From the NCBI RefSeq assembly GCF_032062135.1, contig NC_092859.1, positions 44,961,011 to 45,025,010 of the forward strand: a stretch of DNA of 64,000 bases, written 5' to 3'. The position numbers and the translations under genes were made by a program. This document shows positions 25,600 through 37,381 of the stretch, one piece after another. The stretch's first letter is position 1, and every line of letters begins with the position of its first letter. The DNA comes from Pyxicephalus adspersus. Taxonomy: Eukaryota; Chordata; Amphibia; Anura; Pyxicephalidae. The notes beneath the pieces were generated by a model. The model searched no databases, had not been told where the DNA came from, and saw only the letters and a program-made list of their open reading frames with translations.

Positions 25600-25970
25600 A
25601 CAAGGAGTTCATCCAAGCTCTGTTTCCTGGTTCCTGTTTGCATCTGCTGTTATTGACTGGTATACTGACCCCAGTTCTATCTGACTTTTTATACTTTTTA
25701 CTGTCGCCTGCCTTGACCTTGGCTTTTACTGAGTACACTTTGCCTTTTGCTCTTGTACCACGCTTTGGTCCTATCCGGTCAGCAGTTACCAGCTCCTGCA
25801 TGTACAGGCTGTGCAACCTGGGCACCACCTCCTAGTCCAACATTCCTTGTAGGGTGCGGTGGTAAAGCCGGAGGCTGGTGTCTTAGACTCACTGCACCCC
25901 ATACACATCCCTGCCTAGCTGACTGGTGACATGGAGGGTCTATCATCCTGCCTGTGATTACCGTGACACA
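25600..25970. repeat. Possible LTR-type repeat fragment
   Basis: A run rich in ctg, cct, ttgac and gacc words (for example cctgccttgaccttggc near 25708) leads into agctcctgcatgtacaggct and ggtgcggtggtaaagccgg and closes near gattaccgtgaca. This texture matches what I recall of frog LTR-like repeats. The ends, a TG...CA pair and a second LTR were not found, so the identity is tentative. Confidence 0.35.
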
Positions 25971-28900
25971 ATGTTTCTATCTTCTATGAATCTATCTTCT
26001 AAAATAAGCATTGGATTCATTTTTCTCTGTCCTATTCAACTATTTGTTCAAATTTCAGGCTGAGCTATTGAGCTTTGTTAAAAGGCTTTTTAGCAACATG
26101 GGTAAGCGTAGTTTGTAAACCATGTGGAAAAGTCGATAAACGACTGTTGATGGAAATGAGAAAAAAAAATTTCCCAATGACCTGATAAAAATTTTTGATA
26201 CTATCACTATAATAAATGGGTAAAAACAAACAAAATCCTCTATATTCTTTTAAAAATAAAATGAAGCTTGTAAGTGTGGCAAGAAAATGAAAACACATAA
26301 TTACTATAGACTTTAGAGCCAATACCTTGTAAAAAGCGTCATGAATGCAGATGTTCCTCTTTACACAGAAAATCTACAATACCTTTTAAAATCTCGAAAA
26401 TTCTTTTAGCTGTGTAGAACATATTCAGTTCATTAATTAAGATGAGGAAGAGTTAACTTCAGAGGATTCTGCAGATATTCTGTAGTGAACAGAAGATAAA
26501 GTGTTTTTTTCCTTTTACTTAGATGTCTTTTTTGTTGAAATCAATCCAATGCAAATGACAAGACAGATGAAAGTAAATGTGCAGTTAATGAAGCGGAAAC
26601 AAGCAAAAATCAAAAAATCAAAACTTACACAGTCTTATATCTCAGTGCCTGGCGAACATATGTTTAGTGTTTCTTCTGTTCACTGATAATCACTTGAAAA
26701 AAAAAGTGGAGTTATCATGTGGTTGTTCATCATTGTACTTTCCGCTTACTTTGAAGATCACCTGTATTTAATGTTTGAAATTAATAATAGTTACATAGTT
26801 ATGAGATACCTACTGAAGTTCTGGAAAAATATTCTAAAAAAAAAAGTTGCCTAAAATATACTTTTAGCAGTCATGTGTCATATGGGAGGTGTTTAAATTG
26901 ACCCTGTCACTATAAAAAATGTTTTGAAGCAAGAAAAGTACATACCTTTAAACATTACCTTTACCTGCTGCCTTTGGCCAATGATGTATAAAAATCCATT
27001 TATATGTAGGGTGCAGTATACACATATTCAGTTAGAGGGATTCACAATTATCTACAGTTTAAAATCATGATTTATAGTTTTTTTTACTAGCAGTAACCAC
27101 AGATAACCATTTGCAAAGGTTTGATGAATAAATTCTATGTCTATGTACAGTAGCTGACTTACAAATGCCTGGAAGTCTGCTTTTAATTGCTACATGAATT
27201 TCCAGTGTGAACTTGACGAAAACCTAAATACAAGTTGGAAGGTTTACTGACCTCTGTAGTTGCAGCCAATCTGGAGTAATTAAACCTCAAAGTTTCCCAG
27301 TTTTATTTGAACTTTCTCACGATAGCTCAGCTTGCCCTACCATCACTGAGTTGGCAGCCTTCTAATCTCTAATGGTAAAGTCCTTACAGTAAACTTACCC
27401 AATCATAACAATCATATTTAAGTAGAAACAGAGTGAAGAACGCATATTTATTAATACTTATCTTAAACGGAATGTCTGCAAAAGGATATGGATTTTAAAT
27501 TTAGTCTTAAAGCAGATATAAAAAATAACATGTAGATATGTTCCCTGAATTTTTTTTCCAGTCAGTTGCTGATGCTTATTGCATTTTGTCTTTTCTTAGA
27601 GATGAATGTCTAATTCAGAAAATACTCCGATAACCTTCAGATAATTTGAAGTGGCTGAATTTAAATGCTGCCTCTAGCCAACACATTAAAGTACCCTGAA
27701 ACCTCCCTCTCTTAACCTGTGTAGTGTCCCCTTGATACTTTTTCTAACTACCTTCACCCTGTATTGCCTAATCCTATTTGTAAACTATTGGGACATCAGA
27801 AGCGGGAAAAGACCTATCTTCAGAACACAGAAGTAAGATTTCAAAGTCTTGCTCCACAACTTGTTCCCCTATGCTGAGCCCATCATCCAAACAGTGTTTC
27901 ACCAACCTTTGGTATCACTTCTCTGCTACTGCTGACAGCATAATATACCACAAAGCTCAGATTGTTTAATGTGTATGTGCTTGTGCAGACACATAGTTAA
28001 CACAGGAGGTACAACACCGTAATGCAATGGCTCACTTAAGTGATTTGTGACAAAAAGTTTATGTTTAGCAGAGGTCTGTGTGAAATAAACACCATTACAG
28101 CAGAATAGTAAACTTTAGCTAAGACGGGAGTTTTGTACTTTACAGTCCCTCCAACCTGGACAGGAAACACAATAAAGATATCTTCTGCAGTTTTTAATGT
28201 TTGCTGTTGTCATATTATGCAGGGAAATAGAACTAATCTTTTAAATTCAGTTTTAAGTCTAGCTTATATTTAAAAAGTTTTATTGGAGGATGCAAGGATA
28301 AGAAGTACATTAGAAACAGCAAAACAGATACATTGGTTAATACAATATTATGTATACACGTTTTGCCAGTTTTCTTCAGAGAGGATCCTTTTCACATTTT
28401 TTTCAGTTCTTGGCAATCTTTCTTGCCTTCAATCTTTCATAATAACAACTGGCACATTATAAATGTTTACATGTAGGAACACTTGAGTCATACGCATTGT
28501 TAAATGTTTGATTTGTGTCATTCATTTATTTATTGTGACAATGTCTGCTGCACAAACAGGAAAAAAAATATGTGTCTTTTTGTTCTAGATATACAAGTAT
28601 CTACCTTAGATCACAAATGGATCTTTTTCACTGTCAAGATGCATATGTACATAATACAACCCTACTGGTGTACTGTTTGTGCTATTATACAACTCTATGC
28701 TGTTTTACAAAAAATGTTTGCTTTCCAAAACTATTTTTATCCTTACTATCCAAATTATAAAAAGGAAAATCACCCTATTTGATTCAATAACCTGCATTAC
28801 TTATTATGGTTACTAATCTGCTGAGATCTCAAAAGTTTTTTCTTGCAAAACAACTTGATGCCCATTTGGGAGAACCATACTATATGTAGTAGAGCTAGGC

Positions 28901-29619
28901 AACATTTTTCTTTATTCTACCTTTATTTATTCTGTTGATCCACTTATATTTTTGCTGTTATTTCAATCTTCTGTTTTTATTGTTACTAAAAAAAAAAAAA
29001 ATATCACAATATTACAGTCATTTAAATGAATTTAGGACTCCCTATCATGCACAAGGACTAGATCTCAATGGTGAGCCAAGAGGGATCAAACCCCCTGCCA
29101 TGGCACCAGAGACACCAAAGAAAACGTTTTCTATCAGCTACTTAAGTGACCAGTGTCTTCAATCACCTGAATATAATACATATGCTGCCTACCAAACACA
29201 CTATATTATTTTCATCTGATCATCCTTCAACCAAAAAAATCCTAAAAGTGCAAAATATTGGGGTACAATTTACATGAGAAACTGTTGGATTAAAAAGGCC
29301 ACTTTGGTGGACACATATTTTGGATCAGACAACAAGCTTTTGTCTATGAGGCGCCTCTAAATATTGCTAGTCTAAACTTCTTTGAAGTAAACCTGAATTG
29401 ATTTCCTTGGAGGTAGGTTGGCAGTACAAGTTTCTGCAGTGCAGAAGTTAATAGGTAGAGGTAATAGGCATCACATCAGAATAGGTCTAGCATCTGCAGT
29501 CAAATTAATGATTACTTAAGCTTTTGTTTTAACCATAAATAATAGGAGCAAACCAGGATTTGCTTGATGTAATCTACTAACCAGTATCACTGTCCATGAA
29601 ATAGATGCTTGCCTTGAAT
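25971..29619. other. Unassigned sequence
   Basis: AT-rich with short homopolymer runs (for example 26161 and 28989). No repeat family or coding region recognised. Confidence 0.45.
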
Positions 29620-29870
29620 CAGTGCTTCTCAGCCCTTTTAACACAGACACCCCTTGAAATAGCTTTGAGGCCTTCCGAAAACTGCTGCTTTAATTACTAT
29701 ATCCACAGCTCATTACACATTAGTCTGGTTGACAGTGGGAAGAATACCTCTTACATTGCTGGCCCAAGGGAAGAATGTCACCCTTACGGATAGCCAAAAA
29801 GATCATTGGTGTCGGTGGAAGAGAGGCACAAATTGCTAATCTTTTAGTGAACCCCTAACAACCTATGGAA
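29620..29870 (-). mobile_element. hAT-like non-autonomous repeat (second copy, inverted)
   Basis: It runs from cagtgcttctcagccctttt through gtgggaagaatacctc and agccaaaaagatcattggtg to gtgaacccctaacaacctat. It is the reverse-strand counterpart of 13765-13985: the gcacaaattgctaat and gaacccctaacaacc words are complements of words at the start of that copy, and agccaaaaagatcattggtg complements caccaataatctttttggct near 13852. This copy lacks the final bases at one end. Confidence 0.65.
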
Positions 29871-29995
29871 GATGCTTTGGATGATGCCACCCTTGTGAGA
29901 GAAAACAAGACATTGAAGCATTGAAAAGGAGCATGTCATAACCACTATGAGAAGCAATACATATATTTGAAGTGCTACACTAATGCTATTTACTA

Positions 29996-29998
<3 letters not shown>

Positions 29999-30040
<42 letters not shown>
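29999..30040. repeat. (TA)n microsatellite
   Basis: About 20 TA units directly outside the left edge of the foldback structure at 30041-31168. Confidence 0.95.
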
Positions 30041-30044
<4 letters not shown>

Positions 30045-30140
30045 AATGAAATAAAAGGCTTTTTATGGCAGTAATGTGGTTTAAATATATTGTAAAGAAG
30101 AAGAATCAGTATTATACAAAGTTGAACTACCTAATTGCCT

Positions 30141-30282
30141 GGGATTGTGGATTTTTAGTGTAGGGACAGTGCTCAACTGTTTTTTAATACATGTATCTCA
30201 AGTGTGAGCTCTTTTTCCCCCTGTGTCACTGTCTGTGTCTGTCTGTCTTTTGCAACCCCAATTAAATGTACAGAGCTGGTTA
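30141..30282 (+). mobile_element. L2-type LINE 3' tail
   Basis: It contains gtgtcactgtctgtgtctgt, then tttgcaaccccaattaaatg and tacagagctgg, followed by (TA)n and (ATT)n. This is the 3' UTR signature seen in reverse at 34211-34433, 45710-45868 and 59598-59770. The upstream part (ggatttttagtgtagggac) is matched in reverse at 34560-34576, so these two tails belong to one subfamily. Confidence 0.8.
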
Positions 30283-30313
<31 letters not shown>

Positions 30314-30350
30314 TTATTATTATTATTAATATTAATAATAATAATAATAT
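30283..30350 (+). repeat. (TA)n followed by (ATT)n-type simple repeat
   Basis: A TA run to about 30309, then att/aat trinucleotide units to about 30350. It sits exactly at the 3' end of the L2 tail, as expected for the simple-sequence tail of an L2-type LINE. Confidence 0.9.
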
Positions 30351-31187
30351 TAATAGTAAAAACAGTATAATATTCTTTCATGGTTTTTGGTGTGTGGGTA
30401 ACAACTCACATGTTTTTGTAAATATATTGTATTGAAGAAGAATCAATAGTATACAAAGTTTATATAATTAATTCCCCGGAAATACCAAAAAATATCAAAT
30501 GACCATATTACAAGGTTTAACATATAGTCAAATTGCATCAATTGTATAAGTGTTCTTTTTTCCCGATGCATTTCGCCGTAACAGCTTCTTCAGGGGACCT
30601 CACAGAGTCTTATATTGATGATGACTTGGTTCTTAAGAAGTTTTCCAAACCCGATTAGAGATACTATGCAGAAGGATTAAAGGTTAATTTTGTTTATAAG
30701 GTTTACAATGTTACCTTTTGTTTATTTCATATTTTCATATAGTCTTCATACTCTCCATTGTGTTGAGAGTAAGTACACCAATTACCCTGCACGCTGTGAC
30801 TTCCACACAGGAAGCATCACAAGCTTCAGCTGGTATCTTGAGCCTGTGGGAGAGCTATTTGCAAGTATGAAAAAAACAAAAGGTAACATTTTTTCAACTT
30901 GAGATAAGCATAAGCTTTTACAGAACCAAGTCATCATCAATATAAGTCTCTGTGATGTCCCCCAAAGAAGCCGTGGAGCCAGGAAACATTACCATTTTAT
31001 ATAATCTGACCATATGTTAAACCTTGTAATATGGTCATTTGGTATATTTTTGTATTTCGGGCAATCAAGTAGTTGAACTTTGTATAGTATTAATTCTTCT
31101 TCAATACTATATATTTATACCACATTGCTGCCGTAAAAAGCCTTTTCCTTCATCCTTTATTCATTAGGGATTAGGGACCTATACCTC

Positions 31188-31214
31188 ATATATATATATA
31201 TATATATATATATA
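31188..31214. repeat. (TA)n microsatellite
   Basis: About 13 TA units just outside the right edge of the foldback structure, mirroring the array at 29999-30040. Confidence 0.9.
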
Positions 31215-34210
31215 CTCTTGTTACATTTGAAATCTACCAAACCAATTGGCACACCAGGGAGCACCCTAATCCAGTCTCCATTTTTTCTATGCATGCACCT
31301 GAATGTTACATGTGAAGAGAAAACTATTCCAATACAATTAGTGAAAGCTGGAACAGCTTGGAAGTGGATACTAAATTGCCCTTAATAGGACTTATCTATA
31401 AAGACGCATGGAAAACGTTTTACTATATTTAAGATGGGATTCTTAGCTTCATTACACTCGGCAGCAATTTTGTTTTACAAATATATTCAATAGATTGTTG
31501 ATTTCCCTGTCATTGTAATTGAAATAAACAGCGTTAAGTAGGAGAGCTACTTTTATTTTTGGCTTCTGTACTTTCCGATATATATCCAAAGCTGTTCACC
31601 AACACACTCAAAAGCAGCTGAATCAACACAGTTAATCAATACCATCAGCAGAACATGCTGCTAAGTTCTTATCAACTAAAGCACACTGTCAAACACAAGC
31701 TTGTTTCTTCCTCCACAGCTCTTTGTACTCAACAAATTTGCTTGAATGTTTGTTTGACCACAGAGGAATAGCTAACCCACAGATTACCTTTTCTGCTCAC
31801 CAAAAGTATCAATGGTAACAGCATGATTGTTCCTCCATAGCAAGCAAATCAAATGCAAGAGTTCAACTATTGGAATAATTTGGAGAGAGGGGAACATTTT
31901 TAAAAAATGAAATGCAGTTCATCATCATGTATCAGAATGTATTTGAAACTTTCATTTACTATCAATCCAAGGGACAGCTTGTCTCTGGAATCAGCAGGGA
32001 ATGTTACATAAAATATCTGAAGCTAATAAAGCAAAATTATAACTTTTTAAAATTTTGTGATTTACACTTTGGCCTGCTATAGTAATAACCATTACCTGGC
32101 TGACTTTTAAAGTCTATCTAAATGTAAAAAAAGCTAAATAGCTGGAGCAATGCTCAATATGCATGGGGAAAAAATCTATTCTAGCCCCCGTGCACTCTAT
32201 AAAGAAAGCTTTAATCCATGGAGCTCTAAACGTTAGAAAGAATATCAGCATACTGAGTAAAGAGACCTTGGAACTGGTTTATTGTGAAAAGTCAAGGAGA
32301 ATACCAGCAAGCAGCCTTGACATGTTTCATGTAAAAGCATGTAATCTAGGTATGATTTATGATTTATGATCTATGATGATGTTATGATTAAGTACTTATG
32401 CATGAAATGCATCAAGGCTGATGGCCATTATACATTCTTTTAGCTGCTTTTACATCTATTGTGAAAAATCACAGTGACTAGCTTTTCTGTTAGGCCTCTA
32501 ATATACAAGAAGATCCAATAATGTGTTCAAATTACAAATGATAGATTTACCAAGGGCAAGTGAAGCTATAATGCTTCAGGACAGGACAATCTAGATAAGG
32601 CAACCATGAGATCATCCAACACCAGGTTTAGGAGAGGATTAAAAAATATTTAAAATGTCTTTTGAAGTTATTGGGAAACTATTGAATGTAGTATTGTCAC
32701 CAAAGTACCTGGAACTACCAAGGGGGAAAAAAGGCCCGAGTGACATTTCTTAAAAAAAAAAAAAAAAAACTTGTTGTTATAATGTGACATTGATATGGGA
32801 AATGTTTCCATAGGGCACCCTAACTCCCTTTCCCTCCAGCTATTTTGGTGACAATAATAAAGGGGGTTGGAAAAATAATTAAAAAAGGCAGTTGATTGAA
32901 AATGTTCAATGAAAAAGTGTTAACTCTTGAAGGTTTAATTTTATAAAGTGGTTCACGTGAGCCTAATGCTGACCTGTACTGGGTGCTTTTGCATTTCCAT
33001 AGATGAGTGGAGTTCCCAGCGATGTAACTACCCGTATCTGGACAATATTGGCAAAGATTTTACAGTGGAGGCTCCCCATGATATCCCTGTCCATGCATTT
33101 ACTTTGGCTTCCCATGTCTTCCTAGGCACGTAAAACTGTAAGGTAAGGTAAGGTGAGGTAAGAACATCAACTCATGCTACCTAAAATCTGGCCTGCCAAT
33201 TCTGGAGTAGATGGCAAGAACATCTTTAGACATTAATCAACCCTGGAATGTCAAATAATTTTTTAACATAGAATAATAATAGTATTTTATGGGTGATATA
33301 TCTATATTTGTTTTTATTTACATTTTCTCTTACCCACACTCACAGGTGGACTGGTTAGGGGCAACCACCTACATGCCAGGCATTTGGAACACGATCCTCT
33401 CTCCTGCAAATAAACATCATGCTAGGGTGCTCTGGTGGGATCCTATTTTGGGATGAACACCTATTCAAATCTAAAAAAACATGTGAGTTGGTACCCACAC
33501 ACCTCAAAGCAGTTGAGTGGGGAAGGAGGAGGTGGGGTATGTATGCTTACCTCACCAATACAGAGATAACACCCTGCATACCTGAGATACTGGCCTGCTT
33601 TATTTTGGAGATTCTTTGGAAAATCTTTTTTTTTACAGAAAAAAAAACAAAAAAGCAAAGAAAGAACATTATTATATTTTTTTTTTTTTTAAACGTCCAC
33701 TTGACATACCTTTAATACCTTTAGCCCATGGTTTGCCTGTTCCCAGTAGGGGACCTGTAGACACAGCTGCACTGCTGTTGGAGTACAATTGACAGCTTTT
33801 TTTTTTTTAATACTGGAAACAGCTGCATTCCAGAGACACAGCTACATGGCAAGCAGCCAAATATATGCCTAAGGGAACAACACAAGTAAAGTATGCTATA
33901 ATGAGAAGTCTGCCCTGTATTACTGTATGAAATTGGGTCAGAAGTGTAGAGGAATAGGGAATAAAAGATACATGTGTGTTTTACTTGGCCAGCCCAGTTT
34001 ACACCCCATCTGCTTCTCTTGGTAGGTACCAGGCCTTGGTAACTATGTATTTGAAGCTCAGAAGGATGTAAAATCTACACTGTGCTTTTGTGGATCAGGC
34101 AGTTCAAAATGGACTGTATTTGGCAAATTTTAGAGTCTATTTTAATCTAGGAGTTTGAACCCACAGTGGCGCTTGTGCACAGGTTTGCCATTGTTTGTAT
34201 TGGCAATAGG
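31215..34210. other. Unassigned sequence with two small tandem arrays
   Basis: Mostly unique. A short tandem array of tatgatt-type units lies at 32351-32392 and one of aggta-type units at 33138-33162. Long A or T runs occur near 32752 and 33681. Open frames near 33419-33715 overlap on both strands and look like chance. No gene recognised. Confidence 0.5.
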
Positions 34211-34433
34211 TAATATTATTAGACAGGACTTATTATTAGACAGGATTTAAAGCACCAACTTATTACGGAGCGCTGTTCGTTAAATAGGGGTTGCAAATGA
34301 CAGACAGATACAGACAGTGACACAAGAGGAGGAGAGGACCCTGTCCCAAAGAGCTTACAATCTAAGAGGTGGAGGAAGAATCACACAATAGGAAGGGGAA
34401 TATGGAATGGTGGGAAGTAGTGAGGGTTTTAAT
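34211..34433 (-). mobile_element. L2-type LINE 3' tail
   Basis: On the plus strand it reads tattattagacaggattt, then gcgctgttcgttaaatagg, ggttgcaaatgacagacag, gagaggaccctgtccc and agagcttacaatcta. The same order occurs at 45710-45868 and at the 3' end of the longer LINE at 59598. The minus-strand reading gives the typical gattgtaagctcttt of L2 tails. A 20-bp piece at the tip (ttattagacagga) is duplicated. Confidence 0.85.
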
Positions 34434-34580
34434 ATATATATATATATATACATATATATTTTAACCAGTTCTGTTCGTTAAATAGGGGTTGCAAATAACA
34501 GACAGAAACAGAAAGTGACACAGAGGGAAAAAGAGCTTGGATGTATTAAAACACAGTTGAGCACTGTCCCTAAACTAAAA
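34434..34580 (-). mobile_element. (TA)n plus second L2-type 3' tail, same subfamily as 30141-30282
   Basis: After a TA-rich run (34434-34460) the plus strand reads ctgttcgttaaataggggtt, gacagaaacagaaagtgac and cagttgagcactgtccctaa. These are reverse complements of 30158-30282 with few differences. It lies head-to-tail with the L2 tail just before it. Confidence 0.75.
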
Positions 34581-34878
34581 ATCCACAGATTTAAAGACAA
34601 AACACTGTGTGCTGTATTTTAAATACACCTTGTCTCCAGTGAATAGTTTGAACAGTAAGTAAAAAATGTGTGAATATTGGGAAAATTTCAGAATACATTT
34701 AAATTTACTAAGCAATAAGTATGTATGTAACAATGAAGAATAGAGGAGTAGTTAATTGCCATTTTTAACAGATTAATCCTCTTTGAAAGTGGTGCATCAT
34801 TAATACACCACTCAAAGTATTTTTCTATAAAGTGTATGTAAAGTCTTTTTTAGTCATACCAACAGTGGTGAAACTCTT

Positions 34879-34879
<1 letters not shown>

Positions 34880-34918
<39 letters not shown>
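34880..34918. repeat. (TG)n(TA)n microsatellite
   Basis: A short TG run passes into about 15 TA units. Confidence 0.95.
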
Positions 34919-34919
<1 letters not shown>

Positions 34920-37189
34920 TATATCCTACTTAGGCCACTTAGCCCACCTAAAATGCATAAGAAAATAAATAATTAGAAATGTCCCTACAGTGAATAAAAT
35001 TGCCATCTTAGAGAGTTGCCACAGTAACAGGTACCCCAACAAGATTTTTTTCTCACCTTTTGTACCTCTCATCTTTCTTCTATAAGTACAAGAAGAAAAA
35101 AAAAGTATACAAAGATAACATATAAACCACAAAAAAAAGAACAGATTTGTTTATTGTCGTTTTTGCTTTACGCACAGGCATTTTATACTAGACCTTGAAT
35201 GAAAAGTACAGCACGGTGTAAACATGTTCAGCCTAGCATTTATGTGCTCATTTTTCCATAAAATTAATGTTTGACTTTTGTCCCATTTTTAGCTTTTTAT
35301 ATTGCAGTGCTCTTTATATACATTTCACACTGAATCAGTGCTCAAAAATTTCAATAGTGAAAAAATATTAGTCAAAAAAACTAAAACATATTTAGAAACA
35401 CACATTCATGTAACACATAGATCAACATACCATTCTACATTCAAGTCCATTGTTGAACAGCAATTTGGAAATTCACAGCAAACTTCCGTGATCTTTTAAT
35501 TAAATCACAGGGAGAGCCTAAATCTGGTTTCAGGCTAGCTGTGTTTTACTATGACGTTTACAGCTTTTTCAGACATTTACACTTTTCAATGTGTTTTTTG
35601 TTTTTCTGTTTTGTATTGAAAACCCCTTTTAAAGGCTTGCACAATCCTTTTTTGGTGTTTGCAGGTAGAACCAATTCAAGTCTATGAAGGTGGCTTGGGA
35701 GGCAAACAACCTTAGGACACTACATGTAGCTTCCAAAAAATAAACAAAAAAGCAGGTAGAACATTCCTGCCTTCAACAACCTGTTAAAAAAAAACTTAAT
35801 GAATCAACCCATCTGGTGCACTTAGGCATTTTGGCAAGCAGTTTTGAGTGGTAAAAACACTCAAAACCACTTGTAAAAAACTGCTTGTCTGAACCCAGCA
35901 TAAAAGAACCAAAGTGCTCACTTTTGGACAAGTCACTTCGCTTATCTTATACATACAAACAAATATACTCGAAAAATATGATGTCAACAATGGAAAAAGG
36001 CTTCAATGCTTTGAAAATGTAACCCATAGTAAGCTGAACACAGTCACTTATTTATAAAGCAATGTATTTAATATTTACAAAATATTTACAGAAAAAACAT
36101 ACAGCAAGCAAAACAAGCCAAATTTAAAATTTGAAGCTCTTCAGTTATATTGATCAGCAGTATAACCTCCTCTAACCAGCAGAATCCCTGACTTACCCCT
36201 TTGTCCATAATTAATGCAATGACTCCACCTAATATATTTTCCCACTTTGTGGTTTCTTTAAACTTAGGCATCCTTCCTTCCCTTCCCCTATTTGTGTCAA
36301 TGTATTTCATAGTAATCAACAAGAAAAAACATCCTACTTTTCAACTATATAAACTAAAAATTCATAAAACTTAAAATACTAAGTATCATGCACAAAAATC
36401 TAACACTAATAAAAAAAAACTTCAAAAAAGGTTAAAAATATATAAATAGAAAAACACCCTTCATTCTGTGTCAGTTAGGAGGATTAAAGGAAAGCATGGG
36501 ACCTGTGTATAGATCCTTTCCTAATAACCTGATCACACACTGTCCTCTCCACCATGTTTGGCTATCTCAGTCACGTTTCTTCTCCACAGCCCTCACACTG
36601 CGTTTCTGCATCTTCACACAACATCAAACAAAGTAAGATTCACAGCTGGGGATTGTTTCATGACGATGGAAAATGTAAAGTGCTTTGACAAATAGGCATA
36701 TTTGCTGTGTGCAGCCAGCAATCATATTTATCTATAATATTCTGTAAGATTGTAAAATAACATTTTGCTAAAGGTATAATCAATACACACAATAAATTCA
36801 AAGTTTCTAAACACTTTTTTTTAACCTTAACAAACTACTGCGGCTGTTATAAGTAGTGATAGTTTTGTTAGGAGAAAAAAATGGGTTCGATTTTTTTAAT
36901 TTCATGTGCCTATTTATTCAGGCATTTTCAAACAGTAGTGATATAATACAAAATATAGTAACCCACAGCAGGAAGGGGAGGGACCCCCCCCGCCCCAAAA
37001 AAAAAACTAGAAAAACAAACATTTTTACTATGATATAAAAGGGATAGTCACCTATTTATATAAATGTGATGATAGGTCCGCTTTAATAACTGCAGGTCAG
37101 TAGTTTAACCTGATCCTATATGGTGGTAAAAGAAGCTTCAACCTTACTACACATTTTACATAATATTGTAATTTACAATCATGTTTGTA
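34919..37189. other. Unassigned AT-rich sequence
   Basis: No feature recognised; many A-runs, chance open frames only. Confidence 0.5.
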
Positions 37190-37336
37190 AATTACATTGC
37201 CTACCTGTCTTCTTCTGTCTCTTAAACCCTAATTGCTCACCCACCAATCCAAATCCCTCCCACCTATTGTGTGCTAATCCCACCCCCCTTAGATTGTAAG
37301 TTCTTCTGAGCAGGGTCATCTAATAATATTATTTTA
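37190..37336 (+). mobile_element. L2-type LINE 3' tail, plus orientation
   Basis: It contains cttaaaccctaattgctcac, cacctattgtgtgctaatcc, then ttagattgtaagttcttctg and agcagggtcatctaataata followed by an att-rich end. The gattgtaag...gagcagggtc pair is the conserved L2 3' signature. Confidence 0.75.
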
Positions 37337-37381
37337 AAAGTAATCACCTTCCCTTGAAAGGATGTCAGTAATATTCCTAAA

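Larger units (their letters stand above)
30041..31168. repeat. Foldback structure: long imperfect inverted repeat bounded by (TA)n arrays
   Basis: The left arm (30421-30640) and right arm (30921-31117) are inverted copies. Shared words include gaagaagaat, gaccatattacaaggtttaa, cttatattgatgatgacttg and, further in, aatgttaccttttgttt (about 30707) with its complement near 30875. The outer part of the right arm (to about 31168) pairs with 30041-30141 instead (aaggctttttatggcag against ctgccgtaaaaagcctt). The left arm is therefore split by the L2 tail and simple repeats at 30141-30420. About 60 bp are present on both sides of that insertion (30087-30141 and 30419-30478). The loop is about 120 bp, without coding capacity. 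Confidence 0.75.

Noticed and set aside
33138..33162. Tandem aggta units as telomere-like or CRISPR-like repeats
   Set aside because: Only about five imperfect units without spacers; an ordinary short tandem repeat.
36975..37010. C-run and A-run at the end of a 60-codon frame as a possible retrocopy tail
   Set aside because: No coding sequence upstream resembles a gene; simple sequence only.
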